Source: Malachius bipustulatus (lineage: Eukaryota > Arthropoda > Insecta > Coleoptera > Melyridae). Taken from it: a stretch of 64,000 nucleotides of DNA. Position numbers and translations under genes: made by a program. The notes below the pieces were generated by a model. That model saw only the letters and a program-made list of their open reading frames with translations. It searched no databases and was not told the DNA's origin. Where the stretch lies: the NCBI GenBank assembly GCA_910589415.1, contig OU342634.1, positions 42,524,723 to 42,588,722 of the forward strand. The letters are read 5' to 3'. This document shows positions 46,379-57,252 of the stretch, in pieces; within the stretch, counting starts at the first letter, position 1, and each line of letters begins with the position of its first letter.

Positions 46379-48013
46379 ATGATAAAAGATTCAGGAAATC
46401 CTTGCTCTTGTAATTTATCCCTTCAAATAAATTTAGATAACTTATGCAATCCGGATCCTTCTAATTCAGATAAAAAGACTAAAACTAAACTAAAAATTTT
46501 TCATAAGCGCTTATGTTCTTTCCTAAATCCTGATTTTTCATCCGAAGAAGAAATTAATTCCGCTAAACCACGAACCAGCCGAACGCAAAGTGCAACTTTA
46601 CCTGACAGAATCCTTCCAGAGGTAATAGAGAGAGCACCAGGTAATTTTATCCCAGGTACAGCATCTACACCGCAACCAGTCTCTCAGAAACCTTTTGTAG
46701 ACATCAATATGGCTGAATGTATTTCTAACGTCAGAAAATTGCAAACAGAGCTCCATAAAATTTTAGATGATTTGCTCCACACCCACCAAGAAAATTCTAC
46801 TCCAAATGATGACTATGAAAAAAATCGATTTATTGGAGCCATTTCTATATGTAATGATATGTATGAGAAAGTATCAAGTATTTTAAGGCACGCTGAAGAA
46901 TATGAGAAGAAAAGATTAATGCCAGATCCACAAGATCCAATAATTATACAACTAATTGAAATGAGTGACTTCCCGAAAAAGTCTGACGAACTTGCTGAAG
47001 CACTGAATAAACAACAAGAAGAAGTTGATTCATTACTGCATCGATGTACAGTTAGAAAAGCAATTATCGAAGGTATGTCGTCAGCGTTACTCCAATTGCG
47101 AGAAAATTTTAGTAGTGGTCAAAGCTGTGCGCCTTGTCGGGCAAGTATGTTAAAATCGACTAATGCAGACGCGATCTCTTCTCCTATAGTACAGCGGGAA
47201 TTAGATATTCCCTCTGAGGAATTAAACAGAACTCAAGAAAGGGTTTCGCAGAACTCCCGCATTGGACCTGAGCTGAAAGAACATCTAGCTAGAGTGAAAA
47301 TATTGAACGAGAAAATAAAAGCCACAATTGTTACGCTTTATGCCGATACTTTACAGAAACTGTTGAAAGACGATCGAACTAATGTCGAATCTATGAATAC
47401 ACATGAAGGAGCCCTAGTACTCTGCAACGATTTGGGACAGAAAGTGTTAAACACTTTAAGGTATTTTGAAGAATCCTACATGGGTGGTGAAGATCCAATG
47501 ATAGATGTGTTGATCAGTTTGAGTAATTTTGAAGAACAAGCATACCCAACATACCAGAAATTTGCAAGAGAACAAGAGATTGCAGAAATTGCTACTCTAA
47601 CGAAACGCCCGGATGTTTCAGCCTCACATTTACGAGAGTACACACAGGGAATTTTTAGACAAATGGGTTACAATGCGGCTTTAAATGTAATATTAGCTGC
47701 TTACAAAGCGGCTGTTGGGAGAACGAATACGAATTTAGCAGAAAATCAAGTTCACGAACTAGGAAATAGTCCTCAGTCACCTAATGTATCACATTTAGAA
47801 TGCGTCTGCCCAGAGCCATTTGAATATAACACTATTGCAGACCAGTCAGAAGATGAATGCCCATGTCCAGACCCATTTGAGTACAGTTCAATTGACAAAA
47901 AACGACAACCATCGAACAGAAGCAGAGCCTATTCTTCTTTAATTGACTCAAAACAAAAGTTAACACAGAAGATTCATATCAGCCGTGTTGTTTCTAAAAA
48001 TGCGACAACGTAA
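46379..48013 (+). CDS. Uncharacterised 544-residue protein with duplicated helical domain
   Basis: A single open frame of 1635 bp in very AT-rich DNA, with a poly(A) signal 60 bp after the stop, argues for a real gene. I do not recognise the family. Two related mostly helical blocks are visible, about 114-245 and 302-447. The first has ICNDMYEKVSSILRHAEE and DPIIIQLIEMSDF; the second has LCNDLGQKVLNTLRYFEE and DPMIDVLISLSNF. Near the C-terminus CVCPEPFEY (475-483) is repeated as CPCPDPFEY (494-502). No signal peptide or membrane segment is evident. The frame stays open for only 10 codons upstream of the first Met, so either this is the start or a short upstream exon is spliced on. The alternating helices suggest a protein-protein interaction role, but function is unknown. 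Confidence 0.8.
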   Translation: MIKDSGNPCSCNLSLQINLDNLCNPDPSNSDKKTKTKLKIFHKRLCSFLNPDFSSEEEINSAKPRTSRTQSATLPDRILPEVIERAPGNFIPGTASTPQPVSQKPFVDINMAECISNVRKLQTELHKILDDLLHTHQENSTPNDDYEKNRFIGAISICNDMYEKVSSILRHAEEYEKKRLMPDPQDPIIIQLIEMSDFPKKSDELAEALNKQQEEVDSLLHRCTVRKAIIEGMSSALLQLRENFSSGQSCAPCRASMLKSTNADAISSPIVQRELDIPSEELNRTQERVSQNSRIGPELKEHLARVKILNEKIKATIVTLYADTLQKLLKDDRTNVESMNTHEGALVLCNDLGQKVLNTLRYFEESYMGGEDPMIDVLISLSNFEEQAYPTYQKFAREQEIAEIATLTKRPDVSASHLREYTQGIFRQMGYNAALNVILAAYKAAVGRTNTNLAENQVHELGNSPQSPNVSHLECVCPEPFEYNTIADQSEDECPCPDPFEYSSIDKKRQPSNRSRAYSSLIDSKQKLTQKIHISRVVSKNATT

Positions 48014-48073
48014 ATTTAGTTTAATAATTATTGTAGTAAATTATGTTACTCTGTACAGATCAATAATAATTAT

Positions 48074-48079
48074 AATAAA
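48074..48079 (+). promoter_or_regulatory. Poly(A) signal of the 544-residue gene
   Basis: AATAAA 60 bp after the TAA at 48011-48013. Confidence 0.6.
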
Positions 48080-50589
48080 CACTCTCTCTAACTCTATTGA
48101 TACGTAGATACTTAGCTATAACAGATCTTTAGTCGCAGTGTAGGTGTCGCAATGATGACACCTCCACGGTCATGAAAAATTCAACATGGATATTTTCATT
48201 TGGTTGAAGATTTATTAAACTGAGTTGTAATTTTTGGTCAAAAACGGAATTTATTGGTATATGAAACACCAAGAAATCATAGTATTCTCTCGTTCGACGT
48301 GCCACCTAACGATGATTTGAAATTGAAACTTAAACTTCAAGTCTATGACTCAAAGTAAAAATTTTATTAAATTGCGTCTGTGTTTTTTGATTAACGTAAT
48401 TATTTAATCAGCCCTGAATTTGTCGCTAAAGAGAAGAACTGATCAATTCAGGTCCAGATAAGCAACTTTTAGCTGCTTTTCCATCCTCTTGGAACGATGG
48501 AAAAGAATGCAATTTCTGAAATGGTCGGTAGTTAATCACAGATTATGTCACATGCTCTGAGGAAAACTATTTTTAAGAATTTCGTTTACCTGTGATAATG
48601 TAACAATTTCATTGTTATAATATTTCAAAATTTAGAAAACCAAATATCATTTCGTCAAATATTGTCGTTCTTTTTATTGCCGTCTTAGGAAAAGAATAGG
48701 AATTTCGATACAAATGTGTGGAAATTAGTCAAAATTAAGAAAAAAAAATCTCTTAAGTTTACATCTAAAAGTTTGTCCTGTAGTTCGAAATAGTATTAGA
48801 TGTTTAAGGTGGGTAGGTACTTATTCAAAGAATTATTTTAGCAAGCATTAAGCAGCAGGATCAGACTACGCTGAAACTTTAGTGCGATTCATTAGTTCCA
48901 GCAATGTTTTGAACCAAGTTATAGCTAGGATCCTTAATTAAAGGCATCTGATCTTTACTTGCACACCATTAAAGCAAGTTCGCAAAGGCAACCCAAGAAG
49001 AGAAGACATAATACTTGATAGGAAATGTCTTATAATTACTCATTAGTAGCCTCCGTTGTCTTGCAAACGTGCATCAATTACCATTCTTATAGGGATGACA
49101 AATAAGTTGAATGCAACCTAATCCGGAAAGAAACTTGATGAACGTATAATTTGTTTGTCTGGAGAGAAAGCTAACGGATATAATTAAATTACAAAATCAA
49201 CGCTCAGGTGAATTAGAGTTACGATAGAGCAACTTCGGGGTTAATTTGAAACCTGGAACAACAAAGTTTCACCTAAACTGTTGTCTGTAGAGAGATGAAT
49301 CCTTGTAATAATAATTATATCGCGGAAAACTGAGAGTGGTAAATGAGCCAAAGTCTATATGAATGTGGAATTAAGATGTAAGTAAGAATTTACGATGTAA
49401 ACATCCAAATAAGGGATTAGACAATGAGCTCAAGGCGGTGTTGCAAAGTCTTGAGGTTACGATTTTCAGAATTCGTCTAACAGTTTAATTGCATGTCTAA
49501 GATAATTTTAATAAGCTAACATTACAACAACATAAAAAATTATCCTCAGAAGAATATCCTCAGAAAAGAATTAGAGAAGCCGTAACTTGGTAGCAGAAGA
49601 AAAGGTAGGCTAAACTATGAAGTGAAACCTCTAACCTCTGTGCTATGGAGTTAAAGGGGAAAACCCGTGGCCTCTAGACGCCTCTAGATGCAAGGTAAAT
49701 TTGGAAAGTGCATTTGTTTCTCTGGTTGCCTATTAATCACTAATATTACAAGCCACTACAACCACCGCCGGACACCAGGTAAAACTAATACTAATTCCAA
49801 CTTTCGTATAGTATGTGTAGTGTGTGTCTGACTGAGTTTTTTAATTCGATCTGTGAAGAACATAATACTGGCAAATTGAATTAAAATCTAAAACCCAATA
49901 ATTCTCAAATATTACATAGCTTAAGTGGTTCAAAAATACATAGGTAATATAAATCTCTTAGACAAAATGTAGAAACATTTTTCGTTGGTTGAATCACGAC
50001 ATTTTGACTGTCTAAGCTAGATCCCGCAATTAACTTAACGATTACTATAAGCAGATTTCGATATAATGTGTATTTGTTAATTCAAAGAAATATTTTTCTT
50101 AAAAAATGAAAAACAAATCTTAAAAAAAATGTCGTGAAATAAACGATTACATTTTAAATCTGGCACCAGTGTGCTAGTGTTTTCTGATTGTTTAGAGAGT
50201 GGCATAAGGGGTGTTCAGTTCTTCACTGCTTTGTAGTTCAGTGCTGGGGCTGCAAATATTTACACTCAAACGGCACTAAGGTTTGTTCTCATGGAAACTA
50301 ACCGACTACCGACTGCCATTTGCAAACCTAGGAAACTTGAATTAACTGTCATATCTTCAAAGGTCTTATACCAACTATACTGTCGGGTGGAATACATATT
50401 TTCTTATTTTTGTTCCCTTTAGCTTCCTCTGTTGCTCAAGTTTACCTCGACTGTAACTAAAAATTTGACGTCTTAACTTTAAAGAGAACGTTTCTGTTCA
50501 AAACGATCGAATACTTCGTCTCTACTATAATGTATGTATAGCGAAATGAGAATAAAAAGGAGGGATACATTCAGGTGCATACAATGGTA
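48080..50589. other. Intergenic sequence without recognised features
   Basis: No ORF of note, no clear inverted repeats and no TE protein fragments seen on either strand. Confidence 0.45.
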
Positions 50590-53026
50590 AAACTTGGATT
50601 TTGTTACTTCAAGTTGCCTCAGTCTTGTCATCTTTGAATGCAAGAAATGTTCATTAAAAGTATTGCAAACTGAAAAGTATAACCCTTCTGTGGATATTAG
50701 TGTTATTAATTTCCAAAAGTTCTTCTCTAAGTTAACAATTTTTCAGCGAGACCAGTGGGCACTGCAATGTCCCAAGACAATTTTAAAGATCAAAGTGATT
50801 GTAATATTAATTTAGCATCGACAATTATTACAGGACTAATAATACCTAAGGAATCAAATGATCTTGCCATTTCTGAAATAATAAAGACGTTTAGTTATTT
50901 TTATGGATGGAAAAAGACTAATTTCAAACTTAAAATAATCTCCAACTGAAGACAAAAACATTCCAAGGGTTTTGCTAGTATATATTGATATAAGACATAT
51001 AAAAGAAATCCAAAGATACGCTGGAATGTTTAATACTATCCATAAGATATTATCTTTACAGTGTGATTTCCATTTTCTTAGTTCGAAAATTGCTGATAGC
51101 AAAATACCTGAAATCTGCTTTCCAGTTTTAATAGTATCAGGAATTATGTAGCTACCTGATAATATTATGTCACCTACATAAAAGTCTCGCTTTATTGCTT
51201 CAGCAGCACGAAAATGCTCATCTTGATTTTCTATTGTTAATTATTTGATTCACCGTGTCGCTAAAAATGGAGCACTTGCCTTGCCATACGTAACTGTATT
51301 CAAAGTGAATGTTTGCATTTCATCTTCTGAATTCTCTATCCAGAAAATTAGTTGCAAAGGTTTGAGTTCGTCTTTAATAATTATTAATTGTCGGTACATT
51401 TTGCAAATATCTGCTACAAAAACGTAAAAAATGTCATCTGAATCTTATAAGGATTGGAAGAAGGTCGTCCTGAACAACTGGACAAATGCTTTCAATAGAT
51501 ACTATTATAATAGGAGTTACCCGTTATAGTCAAATCACTACAATCAAAGACAACACGTAATCGTGTGGTTTAATTATTTTCCTTTAATTATTTTCCTTTA
51601 ATGCTTCCTTTCCAGTGGAAAGAACTGTTAAAGATTCCTTTAATGGAAATAATAGAACAAATCGTCCCTCTGTGTTTCGAGTGAATATCCCACAAAAATG
51701 TTTTCTGCTAACATTTCTTCTTCGGAATACGATGAACTTGAACGAGAAATTTCTTCAATTTCCCAAAATTGTTCTAGTTGCATTTGTATGTTGAGAGTTT
51801 TAGTGAATGGCGGCCGAGAGAGACAGTAAGAAACAAAAGCCGGTCGCATATAAGATGAATTGACGCCATTAAATTTGCCGCAGGTGACAATTGGTTCCAA
51901 AAGGCACAAAATAGATAAGAGTGGAATAAATGCGGAGAGGCTATGTATACAGAAGTGGATGAGTGAAGGCTGAGGAAAAAGAAGAGTTTTAGTGAAAAGA
52001 CACGTAGAGAAGGTACATTTTGTCTTGTTTATAGAACCTTAAATGATGCATCCCAGGAACGTTTTTTGAAGTGTTGGCACATTTCTGCCTAAAGAAACAA
52101 TCTCTTTTAACAGAAGGTTCAAGAATATTTCAGAACGAATTAAAAGATCAATCTTGCCAGCCTTATAAAAACTTGGATCTTATAATAACTTTTTATAAAA
52201 AATTATAAAAACGTGGTTGTCTTGATTATTGTAAAGTTTGTCAGCAAAGAATTGACAAATAAAGATAGACATAGAACCAATGTCGATTAAAGCTCAACAA
52301 ACATGTTTTCTACCTTTGTATTCAGAAATGTTTACCAATGCTGCTTTGCTGCAATGCAATGTTGGGTGAAGCAACGAGAAGATGAAAAAATTTTGTCAAA
52401 GTTTTAACCTGAAGGTGAAATTCTTGGAACCCATACTATTTGGTGAAATATTATTTTCTTCAAAGCTGAATTAAAATGTAAAATGGGATTATGTCGTTCC
52501 CTAAATTGTCTACATTGACCATATTTACATGTAGAAAAATGATGTCCGTCTTGTAAACAATTTGAGCATAATTTAGGTTTTAAGACCTTTTTCCATCTTT
52601 GGGGAATAGTTAAAGAAATAAACTTTGTAAAAATGTGAATTAAGTGATTTTTTGACATAAAAAACAAGAAACTCTGCTTTCTGATTGGCAAAAAGTTTTC
52701 GTGTTAACGTTCTCAGTTGTTGATTTACTAAATTTTTATTTTGAGTTTGGTTACACAATTTTTAATTCTTCAAGAAAGTCTTCACGATCTGCTAAAAAAG
52801 GTTTTGAAGCTTCAAGTGTTGGAAGTTCATTGACTTACTCTTGTTGTTCCCATTCTCTAAGCGTCTCTGAATCCAATTTGCTTGTAAACGATTAAATGGT
52901 TTCCCAAGATTCAGTGTTTACGCCTAAATTTTGCATACATTTTTAAACTTTTTGATAAGAATTCCACAATGTATCTAAGTCCACCTGCTGAATCTGATCT
53001 AATCTCATGAACGTGTAAAGGCTCGG
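50590..53026 (-). pseudogene. BEL/Pao retrotransposon remnant: gag to reverse transcriptase
   Basis: Reading the minus strand from 53026 down: a gag tail (REWEQQE, then ELPTLEASKPFL and FLEEL) near 52890-52760; a CCHC zinc knuckle (LCSNCLQDGHHFSTC) near 52575-52530; a protease/RT linker with QFWEIEEI and SEEEMLAE (51909-51640); and RT pieces ADICKMYRQL and VTYGKASAPFLATR, then DFYVGDI (about 51420-51180). All are BEL/Pao-type but scattered over three frames with stops. No LTRs were identified. The gag end is cut by the TTAA-flanked element at 53031. The integrase region at 42372-43493 is a separate remnant 7 kb away in the same orientation. Confidence 0.82.
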
Positions 53027-53867
53027 TTAAGGCCCGGTTACACGGTCCATGGTTCGGCGAACCTGTCTCGCGGAGGCGCGAACCACGCACCGTGTGACAT
53101 GGGTGGCTAGCTATGGGCTCGCGGTTCGTGGTGTGTGGTTCGCCGTATCCATCAGGAGTCGGTAAATTTGCACAGAACAAAGCGGGCGAAAGAGGTTCGT
53201 GTAGGTTTATCGTCGGTTCGTGCTGGTTCGCCATATCGCGAACCAATGCTCCGTTTTGCAATTTATTTTATGCCAATTGTTCCGGGCACTTTTGCCGTGG
53301 TCCATGGAAATTTTCTCCGAACAGACATCATCATCGGTTACGTGTACACTGATAACTGACTTGACAGTTGGGGGAGCGCTTCTTTATAGGGTGATTGTAT
53401 ATAACTACGAAGGATTTGGTATCCGCGGCGTTATTACATCTGACTTAAATAAGTCATCGTCTGACTGAGGAATCTATGACAGCATGGGAGAGACCGCCTG
53501 TTGCTCTACGGTGAAGATGGCTAGTGGAGGGGGTATGACGTCATCAGACCATCATTCTATAGTAGCGCTTTCCTAGCTGTTCAGGCATGACCACACATGT
53601 CCAGCTGTCTACCCGTAACCGCTGATGATGTCTACCGCAGCTGTAGACGAAACGTTCGGAGCAAATCTCCATGGACCACGGCACAACAGCCCGGAATCAA
53701 TTACGATTTCATTATCAAACTTGCTTTCAATAAAACAAACTAGTTCCATGTTGTCTCGGCGAACCGATTGCGAAAAAAAAACTAAACGATCCCCGAAATG
53801 TGTGACCACCCCTGGTTCGCTAAAGTGCGAGTCTCTGCGAACCACGCACCGTCTAACTGGGCCTTAA
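53027..53867. mobile_element. TTAA-flanked inverted-repeat element
   Basis: The body is 53031-53863. The left end TTAAGGCCCGGTTACACGGT is matched by the complement of ACCGTCTAACTGGGCCTTAA at the right. TTAA flanks both ends (53027-53030, 53864-53867), which fits a piggyBac-like TTAA duplication or a TAA/TTA Harbinger-like one. A second inverted pair lies inside (CCGTGGTCCATGG near 53296 and its complement near 53668). The left ~70 bp also folds back on itself (GGTTCG/CGAACC). No transposase; the ORFs are accidental. It appears inserted at the gag end of the BEL/Pao remnant. Confidence 0.75.
53619..53660 (+). ncRNA. Hammerhead-like motif (degenerate)
   Basis: CTGATGA (53622-53628), one unpaired T, stem GTCTAC with loop and GTAGAC, then GAAACGTT. 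The order matches a hammerhead core, with ACGT as a minimal stem III. The bulged T after A9 and a stem I of only three clear pairs (CCG/CGG) make activity doubtful. In the left arm of the same element the corresponding sequence near 53325-53345 (complement) has lost the stem. Confidence 0.4.
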
Positions 53868-54093
53868 CGAAGTCCGGAAATCCGGACTCCTTTTTTGTAT
53901 AATATCAGGGGTTGAGTCAGGAACTCCGAGACGTTTATATATTTTTTTTATTGAGAATAATTAAATTATAAAGCAAGGTCGAATGCCGGTTAGTTTCCTG
54001 ATATTTAAAAATTATTATTAATATACCTACTCCGGGTTTTTTATAAGGAAGTCTTATTAAAATATATTTTTAAATCGTCGAATTCATACACCG

Positions 54094-54152
54094 ATGCCGA
54101 AGACTCCGATCGCCGAGGAGATAACGCTCTCCGATAACGGCCGCAGTCGCAG
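54094..54152 (+). other. Candidate 5' coding exon or chance ORF
   Basis: ATG followed by 19 codons of less AT-rich sequence (MPKTPIAEEITLSDNGRSR) and a donor-like AG|GTAAAT. No downstream exon was found to join it. It may belong to a retroelement leader. Confidence 0.2.
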
Positions 54153-54268
54153 GTAAATTGATTCATTCAAGCAGAAAAACAATGTTTATCGCTAGCTTGG
54201 CTTCGAATCTTTTAAAAAATAAATATCAAATCAAAAATTAGAATTCGACCACGGTAGTTATACGTGCA

Positions 54269-54415
54269 TATAAGGCCGGAACGCGGTAAACCGACCTATC
54301 TCTTCTTTCTTTTGGGTTCCGATCGTGAAGTGACTAAGTTCAAGTATAAGTATAAGTATAAGTTTTATTATTCCGTTCCGTCCTGGAAAGAGTGACCGGT
54401 GAAAGTGTCAATAAA
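54269..54415 (+). repeat. LTR-like segment
   Basis: TATAAG (54269-54274) and AATAAA (54410-54415) are about 140 bp apart in GC-richer sequence, with a (AAGTAT)n-type run at about 54337-54365. The spacing resembles the U3-R-U5 of an LTR. Ends and a second LTR were not found. Confidence 0.3.
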
Positions 54416-54887
54416 TTCCGTGTGTGTACCTACCTACTTACGCGTCCGCTCTGGGAGAACCCGTGATTGTTGGAAGGCGTTTTCTCCAGAACAACAAGGT
54501 AGGTGCAAATAAAATTAATTGAGCGGAGATTATGCTGTAACCGTTTATCGTAACTATATTTATTCCCGTCTCTCACCCCAAACGAGATTAGCGACGGGCA
54601 AGATATTATATTAGATCCGTTAGGTACCACTGACCCTATCGTCGATTAATAGAAGTCATTGCATGATCCCCTACCCTAAGTACACTAGGTGGTGTGTGTA
54701 CCTATGGACACGTGATACCTGTCTTGCCATGCGGTGTCAAGTTTATTTTATTTATTTTTTTTTCGTCTGGTCAACTGGCCCCTGGGCTAATTCCGACTCC
54801 AGTGAGCTACCTTAGGGATAAGGGCACCATAACGGTGCCGGTTATGTGAATAAGCTCAGTAGAGAATTTAGCGAGACATCCCCCGAG

Positions 54888-54921
54888 AGAGTATAAATAA
54901 ATAAATAAATAAATAAATAAA
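54888..54921. repeat. (AAAT)n microsatellite
   Basis: About eight tandem TAAA units. Read on the minus strand it follows the LINE remnant directly and is probably that element's 3' tail. Confidence 0.8.
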
Positions 54922-55329
54922 CCTTTATTTACGCCGCCAGGCTATATACAGAGTTAGACAAGATAATAATTAAACTAAGCAAGGAAATACAGTGCAAAAA
55001 CTATTAAGAGTATGCCAAACAAGCAATAAATCAAATAAACATCGTGAAAGTCATAGAAATTCATTTTTTGAGAGTTTCCTGAACGTCCCGTATGGAATAG
55101 AAAAATCTATCAGCGTATTATGAGCATTCACTATTGCACTACACTTATCCACAGGACACTTCTGACCGTAATTTGTCTTATGTTGGTTCACATGTAACAT
55201 ATCTCGTGCACGAGTAGTATAAGATGGCACGTGTAACGAAAAGGAACCAACTATCTCTGGACAATCCATGCCTCCATTCAAAGCTTTCTGTGTGAAGGTC
55301 ACCGCAAAGAAAGTATGTCGAGATGACAA
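54922..55329 (-). pseudogene. LINE remnant: C-terminal end of a reverse transcriptase ORF and 3' UTR
   Basis: The minus-strand frame 55329-55051 contains SFSLHVPSYTTRARDMLHV and HKTNYGQKCPVDKCSAIVN, the LHVP...R/KTNYG pattern that ends many jockey/I-type LINE ORFs. It is followed by ~125 bp of 3' UTR and the (TTTA)n tail at 54888-54921. Truncated at the 5' side, non-functional. Confidence 0.65.
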
Positions 55330-55339
55330 TGTTTGCAGG

Positions 55340-57243
55340 CCTATTTTTTGAAAAGTAAAACAAGTGAACGAAAAACAATCGAATTAAAAATGATTTTGAT
55401 ACCAATTTTGATTTTAAACATTTTTTTGAAGATAATGGTATCGAGCTTAAAAGAAAAACGTTCAGAAATTTACTACTTGAAATAACTAACCCCTGGCGCA
55501 CATCCTCATTATAATAAAGAGCGTTATTATCTAAAAAATATTCCTACTCGTGCAAAAAAAAAAAATTAGTAATCCATTTGTAAAACAGGGCGACAGTCTT
55601 CTCTACAAGTAATTACCCCTAATAAAAGTAACAGTGGCGCTAACGAGTGTAGTTGTAACGACGCCAAATCACTGCTAACAGTGATGGCTAGGTCAGAGAG
55701 ATGAGATAATGGACGCTTCCTTAATGGTAATTATTAAACGACGGGTCCTCCCTTTGAATTCCAAATGACCTGTTAATGTCACTCAGGTAGAATTCTTCCC
55801 CGCAGTAATTAAACACGTCGTAAGTATATTACACATTAACGCTTGGAAGGGACATGCTCTGGCTTTGGCTTCTTAGTAACGGTCGTCATTTTTGTAACGG
55901 AATGACAGTTATCGCAAGATCTAAACGTCGCGTTCTAAACGCCAGTCAGGCTTTGCATACTAATCTGCAGCTAGGCTCGGATTTGCATAAAAATTTACAT
56001 ATTCGCCACATCTAGCAAAAAGACGAACCTTTGTCCGCGTAATAAACCTCATCTAGAGCCCTCGGTGATTGTACGTAATTTTTTTCTCGACGACACTGAA
56101 GAGATTTTAACTGGCGAGAAATGGAATTTTGCGACTCTTTCGAGATTTAATAATGACGCTGCTTTGTTTCGGTTTTATTTCATTACTTTTCAGCAGTAGA
56201 GGCCATCGTGCATGAATTATATAAAATACAGTGCGATCAAAATAGATTATTCAAACAATAATTATTGCAATCCTTTGATCACCAGAAGATGAATCGTAAC
56301 TTTTTAAATACAAACACTCGATGGAGCTAGACCAGTGGCTTCGGTAATTTTTTCATGTATAGGTATAGGTAGTTATTATCACCCGAATTCACAAGAGATT
56401 CTTTTCAAAATAATTACGTAATCATTTATGTCCATCTCATTCTAATGCGTACTATATCTCCATCCCATTTATTTAATTATTTTCTAGCTATTTCTGATGG
56501 TCTTTTTGTGAATTCGGCTTGTTTGAACTTACATAAGTATTATGCCTATATTTGATCTATCGGTAATTTTTTTTTACTTATACTAATAATAGGTAGGTAT
56601 AATTCTCCGACCGTTCATTATTCTGATTTATTATCGTTAATATCCCTGGACAAAATGTTCAACCAAGAGTTACCTATTTGTCTCTGGTAATGCAGTCCCC
56701 TGTATAATTCCATTATCCGATTCCTTTTATACAAGAATCATCCATTAAAAATACAGCAACCATTTATTTCCTCTTTACTTCATCGGACATTCTCTGCATG
56801 ATGGATTTTAGAGCGTAACATTTAGTGTTCTTGCTGATTTAACGTGGTCCTTTTGGTGCTGTAGTACTGGCGAGATAGCAAATGGATGCCCCCGCTGGAG
56901 CTTTCACCGCTTCCTGGACAGGCAATAGTGCCCGGAAACAGCAGCACAGCTCCGAACCCATGTTCCGGGAAGGCATCGCGCTTATGAATTAGTTAATGGT
57001 CCCTATTTCAGAGACGTGCAGCAGGATGCAAATCAGGTTTTGCTAAAAGTAGAAAATTGCTATTCAGAATCAAAACTTATTAAAGATGATTCTTATCATT
57101 TATGAATTTAAAAAATTAGAATTAAATAATTATACTTTATATGTATAACTAACCTTGTTTATCGGATTGTCAATCAGTCTATTATACTTAATTTTATATT
57201 AATAGCTAGTGAAAATAAATTCTAAAATTTCTGCCTAACTAGG
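55340..57243. other. TE-poor intergenic sequence, candidate regulatory region
   Basis: The base composition is more balanced than in the rest of the window, with no ORFs or repeats noticed. POU/octamer-type sites TTTGCATA (55952-55959) and ATTTGCAT (55981-55988) and TAATTA-type homeodomain sites (near 55726 and 55804) are grouped within ~300 bp, with a further GC-richer stretch at 56840-57020. The regulatory role is inference. Confidence 0.3.
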
Positions 57244-57252
57244 TACTAAGTC
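57244..57252 (+). repeat. Target-site duplication, left copy
   Basis: TACTAAGTC, identical to 59128-59136 on the other side of the fold-back element. Confidence 0.88.

Noticed and set aside
42372..53026. One BEL/Pao element split by a 7 kb insertion containing the 544-residue gene
   Set aside because: The order on the minus strand (gag-RT at higher coordinates, integrase at lower) would allow it. However, the integrase piece is bracketed by its own inverted repeats and RNase H is largely missing between them, so two separate remnants are at least as likely.
53113..53845. Several overlapping ORFs of 74-116 residues on both strands
   Set aside because: They arise from the GC-richer inverted repeats of the TTAA-flanked element and match each other only as reverse complements.
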